From Calvatia gigantea (lineage: Eukaryota; Basidiomycota; Agaricomycetes; Agaricales; Lycoperdaceae), in assembly GCA_025093985.1 (NCBI GenBank), contig JACAAK010000011.1:1-64000 (forward strand): a stretch of DNA of 64,000 nt, given 5' to 3'. A program made the translations under genes and the position numbers. The stretch's first letter is position 1. Each line of letters opens with the position of its first letter. This document shows, one piece after another, positions 58,589-64,000 of the stretch. The notes beneath the pieces were generated by a model, which had not been told where the DNA came from, did no database searches, and saw only the letters and a list, made by a program, of their open reading frames with translations.

Positions 58589-59856
58589 ATGGCATTTGGT
58601 TCGCCCTCCCTTTATCTGCTCAATTGACACAGAGTTCGATAACAGATGATAGGCGCATCAGGCGGACGAGGTGGATTTGGTGGACGAGGAGGAGGGAGGG
58701 GGGGATTCGGTGGTGGACGTGGTGGTGGGAGAGGTGGAGGAGGAGGAAGAGGCGGGCCTCCTCGTGGTCGTGGTACGTCTTTCAGAACCATCATGTTATT
58801 CCTAGCAGATTCTCATTTTTGTTTTTTTTTTTTAACTCTTGGCCCGTTTATTTAGGCGGCGCTGCTCGTGGAGGAGGCCGTGGAGCTCCCCGCGGTGGAC
58901 GGGGTGGTCGTGGTGGGTTTAGGTCGTGGTGGTGGGCGTGGTGGCGCAAGAGGAGGTTCTAACGTCATAGTCGAACCTCACCGCCATCCAGGGGTCTTTA
59001 TCGCCAAAGGCAAAGAACAGATGCTCGTCACGAAAAACATCGCACCCGGCGAATCTGTTTATGGGGAAAAGAGAATTTCCGTCGATGGTGGTGTGGAGGA
59101 CACAAAGGTCGAATATCGGGTGTGGAATCCATTTAGGAGCAAGTTAGCAGCGGGCGTCCTTGGAGGGTTGGATCACGTTTTCATTCAGCCTGGTGCGAAG
59201 GTGTTGTATTTGGGTGCGGCAAGTGGAACAAGTGTGAGCCATGTAGCGGATATTGTCGGTCCAGTGAGTGTTTTTTCTGGCACCTTCTTTCCTTTGGAGT
59301 TTTTGAAACGAGGGCTGTATTGCAGGAAGGTGTTGTATATGCTGTGGAATTCTCAGCGCGTTCAGGGCGCGATCTCATCAATATGGCAAAAAAACGGACA
59401 AATGTCATCCGTATGTCCTTCTCCATCTCCACTGGATATATCAGATCTCTTAACGACAGTTCTGCATCTCTAGCCATCGTGGAGGACGCACGACTCCCGA
59501 ACAAATACCGAATGCTACTATCAATAGTCGATGTGATTTTTGCCGACGTTGCACAGCCTGACCAAGCACGTATCGTAGTTCACAATGCCCAGAGCTTCTT
59601 GAAAGACCAGGGACACGTTATCGTTTCGATAAAAGCTAGTTGTATCGACTCAACTATCCCACCGGAAATGGTCTATGCGAACGAGGTGCAGACACTCAAA
59701 AAACATCAATTTAAGCCGTTAGAACAGGTAACGCTAGAACCGTACGAACGTGGACATGCTATGGTGACTGGTACGTATCCTTATTTGCCGCGCGATGTTG
59801 ACATCTCTAAAGATCGGATAGCGCTGTACCAACGACATCAATCTAGTCAGAAGTAG
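58589..59856 (+). CDS. NOP1: Fibrillarin (NOP1), box C/D snoRNP methyltransferase
   Basis: Nucleolar SAM-dependent 2'-O-methyltransferase for rRNA. ATG at 58589 gives MAFG; a 54-base intron (58599-58652) then restores [14 protein letters not shown], the classic GAR domain. After a second intron (from about 58773) the GAR continues. [38 protein letters not shown] and [20 protein letters not shown] follow, then the SAM motif [20 protein letters not shown]. Next come the [20 protein letters not shown] exon, [65 protein letters not shown] and the stop at 59856. Intron 2 can end at 58855 (coding GAR text, but then a 1-base shift near 58918) or at 58922 (in frame, skipping 67 bases). Otherwise the gene is intact. 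Confidence 0.93.
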
Positions 59857-60902
59857 GTCGATATGTAGTAGATTTCATGTTTATTTCCATGTACCAAAAT
59901 GGCCAATGAAACTTTCGTTGGCGCGCCCTCCATGCCGCCACAATGCATCTTGTGCTGCCTTATGACGGAGGAGGCTAAGGTAATTAGTAGTGGACGTTGC
60001 GGATGGTTTTGGGGGATGGCCGATCGGGAGCCGGAAAAGGTCCCCGATGGCCATGGTTGTGAGCCGAGCCGTCGCGTTGCCCCTGGTGGCGAGATGGCTA
60101 GCCCCCAAAAGCGGTTGGCTCTGTCCGTTCTGTTATTAATGCCTGGTTGCTATATCTGTTATCTTCGTGTGTTAGTAGTGTTAGGTATCCATATCAAAAG
60201 AGGGAGTGTATAATGGATAATCTAGTACTATTACGCAATCAGGCCTCGGCTGTGATAAATGCTGAGGTTCAGATGCCGGGGTGTCTCCCAACAAGTCATG
60301 ATGACAAGGATGCTGTTAAACTTGAATCTTGACACTATGAAATTGGATGAACATGTTGATGATCCATTTGTTGTATACTCCTTATATGTTCTATAATAGA
60401 CTTGGTCTGATATATGTGATCTTCGATTTCATTGAGAATATCACTATCCCGATATATATAGTCCCGGATAAGAACTTTGATGATCCAAAGACACCCCACT
60501 TCATTACGCTTCAACATCGCGGATTCACAACAAAGTGTCTCTCCGTTACGGTTTGACACCATGAAGTCACAATGAGGTGTTGTTTCTTGTTCAATTCACA
60601 GCAGCATTAATTAGATTTTGAGCGGGTCTTTCCCTCGTGTAGTCATTTCAATCTGGGAGTTTGAGTTGCACAGTCCCTGCATGACTGTCTCATCAAGAAG
60701 TCGTGGAAGGGGATTGGTGCGCCTGCAGGCGATGGTAACTACTCTTCTCAGATCCGGTGGTGAGATGTTCCTGCCCTGCCAGTTGGGGATGCCATTGCGA
60801 ACATTTCGACGGGTGTCGTGGGACATCAGTGTGGTGTCCTTTGATCCTTTGGAGCCATCAGCGTTTCAGCGACGCTCGAGAATCTTGGCGAACAGGAGGG
60901 CT
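59857..60902. other. Intergenic, no supported gene
   Basis: ORFs of 70-104 codons on both strands without motifs. AT-rich around 60350-60480. Confidence 0.45.
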
Positions 60903-61185
60903 GGGTTTACACCCTTATAATTAATGTAATTAGGGGTTTACTCTGGGCTTTTTACACCCTCATAATTGTGTAGTTGGGATGGGTCTCAATCTGGGTTTTA
61001 CACCCTTGTAATCATGTAATCGGGAGGTTTTAATCTTAGTTCTTAATGCCCTTGTAATCATGTAATCGAGGGGTTTAAATCCGGGTTTACACCCTATAAT
61101 CGTAATGTTTAATCTGGGTTTACACCCTATAATCATTTAAATCGTGGAGTGTTAATCCGGGTATTATGCCCATGTCAATGTATTA
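60903..61185 (+). repeat. Degenerate minisatellite, about 33-48 bp units
   Basis: About seven imperfect tandem units of the form GGGTTTACACCCT, TATAATCATGTAAT, CGGGGGTTTAATC, starting near 60903, 60946, 60993, 61039, 61084, 61117 and 61160. Units differ in length and by many substitutions, so the array is old. Confidence 0.85.
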
Positions 61186-62315
61186 TCAATGACAGTAAAT
61201 GTTGGGCAATACGCCCGCGTGATTGGGAGGAGGCTCATATTGGAGTACGGGACCTTCAGGGGTATGGCCGGTGGACCCAGATGGTTCGCGTCGTCTAACC
61301 TCCGGAGTTCCGAGTGGATTTCGCCTGAGATTCGTTCACAGCGTCGTGTTGAGTGTGGGTCTGTTGCGAATGAGCGAGCAAGCGAACGAGCAGACTCCGT
61401 GGTCTTTTTCGGTTCTCATGAGTGGTCGGTTTGTTGTTCGTCCGGTTTTGTGTCGTTCGCGTCCTCGGTCGTCGTCTTTTGCTTTTTGGAGCCGGAACCG
61501 GCCGTTGTTCCATGGGTGGCTCTCGTCGACTCGTCGTGCGGTTGCAGCTTAGTGCGAGAGTTCGGTAGCTTCGAGAGGTTTTGTTCGAGGTGGAAAAGAT
61601 AGAAAGAAAGAGAATTTAAGTCTGGCCTACGGTGCCCTCTTCGAGGGCATGGCCTAAGTTAGAAGTAGATAGGTCTGAGGTCGGCGGCACGCCTCGTAGT
61701 GTGATGCCTGTGACACGTCACGCGTGGCCCAAGAAATTGCCCTCTTCTCTTTCTCTCCCCCCCCCGGCGTCCAGCTCTCCGCTATCCTCTAAATGTGGCC
61801 CACCAGAACAAACGGTGGACCGGGCGAGGACATGGAGCGTAAATAGTCTTCGTTCTGTTCATTCGGATCAATAACGGTGTTTGACGACAGATCTTGCAAC
61901 GAAGACAAGGTACAAACTAAGTATGTAGGTTCTACCAGTTTGGGGAACAAGCCGGAGCTGAACCACAGATCAGGCCATTCTCCGCATATCACCATAGTCC
62001 GTACGCCCAATGCCTTAAAATTTAAATATCGTATCCACCCATCTGCCGGACCAAACGGAGAATATAAGTCAAGGAAAAAAAGGTACACCCACGGCGCGAT
62101 CAGAAGCACTCGATAATTTAAACCACATAAGTATCCCCACCCAAAAAATTAAATGACGCCACTGCCCATTTCAAAGCGAGTTGATGGTTCCGGGGTTCCA
62201 GGAAGCCCCTCTTTACTATTAATGGCCCTGCATTCTGAGATTGTTCTTCCCTTTGCCACTTGGTAAATTACTACGATAGAAGCAATGCACTGGTGGGTAG
62301 CACGACGAAGAGGGG
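61186..62315. other. Non-coding, possibly repeat-derived
   Basis: No supported ORF. The stretch 61200-61720 starts TGTTGGGCAATACGCCCGCG and contains purine-rich AAGATAGAAAGAAAGAGAA, which could suit a solo LTR, but I cannot define both ends or a target duplication. Confidence 0.3.
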
Positions 62316-63278
62316 TCAATCAAACGCCTCCGTGGATCGGGTAAAACACCGCACCTGTCCGGGGGTGATAAGTTGAGTCAACAACGGCGCAAATGCAGCA
62401 TGAATTAATAATCCGATGATTGACAAGAGTGCCAATGGGAGATTGATTGCAGCGGATTCCAGAAGAATACTTGAGATGTGAAGTGAATATTCTGCCAGGG
62501 CATTCTTGCGTCCAAATGCTGCAATCACGGAGCGACGATGAAGGAGCAGTCGTGTGACGATATTCGAGGTCGTAAAAATGTTGAGAGTGAAATTGATCAC
62601 CAGTGCAACTAGAAAGAGTGTGATGCCGGGTGAATTTGACTCGGCTTTGTCAAAGAGTGGGGCAGTAGGGTTCAGAAGCGCAACAGCGGTGATTCCTATG
62701 ACTAGGTGCAAGTAAGCACCTTAAGGATTTGCAACTTAACATCTGACGAGTACTTGCCTGTTTCAACAAGCCACAAGAACGCAGGGAAAATCCAGCAAAC
62801 GTGGTCCCAGACGCTTGTGGATGGTCCAGCAGGTAGAACTTTCTGAATCATGCGACATCGCCATACCTGGGCGGCCGCAGCGGGAATCAAATAGCTGGTA
62901 ATAACAAAGCAGATTTGAGCTCACAAGTACACCGTCCGTTAACATTGCAAGGAAGACGAGGGATATATTTTCCCGGCCGTGATAGAAGTATGTAATGCGG
63001 TCGGGGTCCGTGTAGAAAATGGCCTTGATGTTTGACTCAGCGTTCCAGACCTGGAGGAAGGTATTAATCGAGAGAACGAGTAGAACATGAGCCGAGAGGA
63101 TCTTTTCGTGGCCGAACCATCCCCTACCTCTCCAGGGCGAGCGAAAAATTGCAACGAGGCTAGTAACTCCAAGCGTGAGCAAGGCACCATATCCAATGCC
63201 TCCAAGCATGAGGCCGATGACCCAGATGACCTCCTTCCCTGTCAGCAAAGGTCGAATATCGAAGAGGCTATGAGCCAT
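62316..63278 (-). CDS. Agaricomycete multi-TM membrane protein
   Basis: Belongs by character to the large mushroom family of about seven-TM proteins of unknown function. Exon 1, from 63278, has MLGGIGYGALLTLGVTSLVA, EKILSAHVLLVLSINTFLQV and FLAMLTDGVL. A middle exon has VWRCRMIQK, then VCWIFPAFLWLVET. The last exon has VIGITAVALLNPTAPLFDKA, FLVALVINFTLNIFTTSNI, RLLLHRRSVIAAFG and KNALAEYSLHISSILLESAA. The intron before the last exon uses a GC donor: exon end at 62758, CAG/GCAAGT, acceptor TAG with exon start at 62701. The frame ends at 62316 somewhat early for the family, so a further 3' exon may be missed. The start at 63278 is the first Met with a plausible extracellular segment. Confidence 0.7.
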
Positions 63279-64000
63279 CTGAGCGAAAGTAAACGGGGGA
63301 AGGAAAAGCTTATTGGTTACACAACACCTTAGAAACGTCTACCTTAATATAGAGTGGCCCAACAAGCCATCAGAACTTGAAAAAAGATGGAGTAATGATA
63401 GAAGCCATTAAGTAGTTTCAAAGCCGTGACGTGTTCTTCCGACATGGCCTGGCGCCTCTAGCGTAGTAGTAAAGCTTTCCTTATTTGTTTGGAGTTCCGT
63501 ATAAGACGTCGAATACCTAACCCCAACATGATGCAAGTTACGCTTATCTTACTGGTCCGGGGTCAAATGTTAATTATTTACTCGTATAGGAATTGGTAGA
63601 AAAATTGTCGGTATGTTTTACAATTCTAGGCAGAGCGAAATTTGAGTGAAATCTAACTGCTAATTGAAAACTGATCTATGTTGTCGAAACATGGCGGAGG
63701 TACCCACCCCGCCCAGGTCTTGTGTAGGCTCTGTTTCGGCTGAAACATGATTGGTGCGTGGAGCGCTCAGCATTCGAATTCACCCCCAAGCCCGTAGACC
63801 CGGTTCGCAGTTCTGTAGGTCCGTGGACCGTAATTCGTAGGAGGTGTAGAAGTAAAACATGTACGAGGTCCGGCATTGCCCGGTCAATACTTACGGACAA
63901 AGGTTTGAGCTGTTATAGGGATAGCATTACGGCTACCGTGGGAACCATGGTAAAACAATCATTTAAGTAGCATTTCGCGATGTATCGTACATCTTATCTT
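63279..64000. other. No supported gene at right edge
   Basis: Upstream region of the multi-TM gene and unassigned DNA. A 70-codon plus-strand ORF near the edge (63758-63970) and its antisense partner have no known motif. Confidence 0.4.

Noticed and set aside
61200..61723. Solo LTR starting TGTTGGGCAATACG
   Set aside because: No matching 3' end, target-site duplication or second copy in the window.

Overview
The window reads as basidiomycete (Agaricomycete-type) nuclear DNA next to a chromosome end. The evidence is TTAGGG-type telomeric arrays, genes with many 50-60 nt GT-AG introns, and fungal families: DUF6534 and another mushroom-type multi-TM protein, PTM1, Chs7-like chaperones, Rtt107/Brc1, a proteinase-K-like subtilase and fibrillarin. 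Gene models were read by eye from splice signals and protein similarity, so exon edges are approximate unless stated.

Layout. Positions 1-327 form a head-to-head telomeric palindrome: TTAGGG array, then CCCTAA array, each flanked by the 5' end of the same retroelement. 280-2532 encodes an endonuclease-less Penelope-like (Coprina/Athena-type) reverse transcriptase with its 5' end against the telomeric repeat. Three copies of a complete-looking type I hammerhead ribozyme lie downstream (3174-3263, 3698-3787, 4276-4365) in partial direct repeats, the third inside a diverged inverted repeat.

4796-13446 is a 4.3-4.4 kb direct tandem duplication carrying a Chs7-like gene and the 3' two-thirds of an Rtt107-like multi-BRCT gene. 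The right copy joins the unique 5' part of Rtt107 (to 16250). 18123-20283 is a dihydroxyacetone kinase. 18.8-34.35 kb is a nested set of direct duplications of three pieces: the 3' DAK fragment, a subtilisin gene and a decayed RPB2 fragment. One duplicated DAK piece sits inside the subtilisin gene, and one unit has a 115-T/115-G homopolymer block in place of about 0.66 kb.

34.9-64 kb is mostly single copy: an exo/endonuclease/phosphatase-family nuclease (-), PTM1 (-), a DUF6534 membrane protein (+), a tiny secreted prepropeptide ending in GCKFWCY (+), a one-TM basic-tail protein (+), a second Chs7-like gene (+), fibrillarin/NOP1 (+), a minisatellite and a multi-TM protein (-). Long stretches between (42-44.9, 46.5-49.3, 49.5-55 kb) hold nothing I can support as a gene.

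The genes do not form a pathway; the common thread is subtelomeric instability. Several apparent frameshifts differ between near-identical copies by single bases, so unpolished long-read errors and misassembled duplications must be considered before calling anything pseudogenised.
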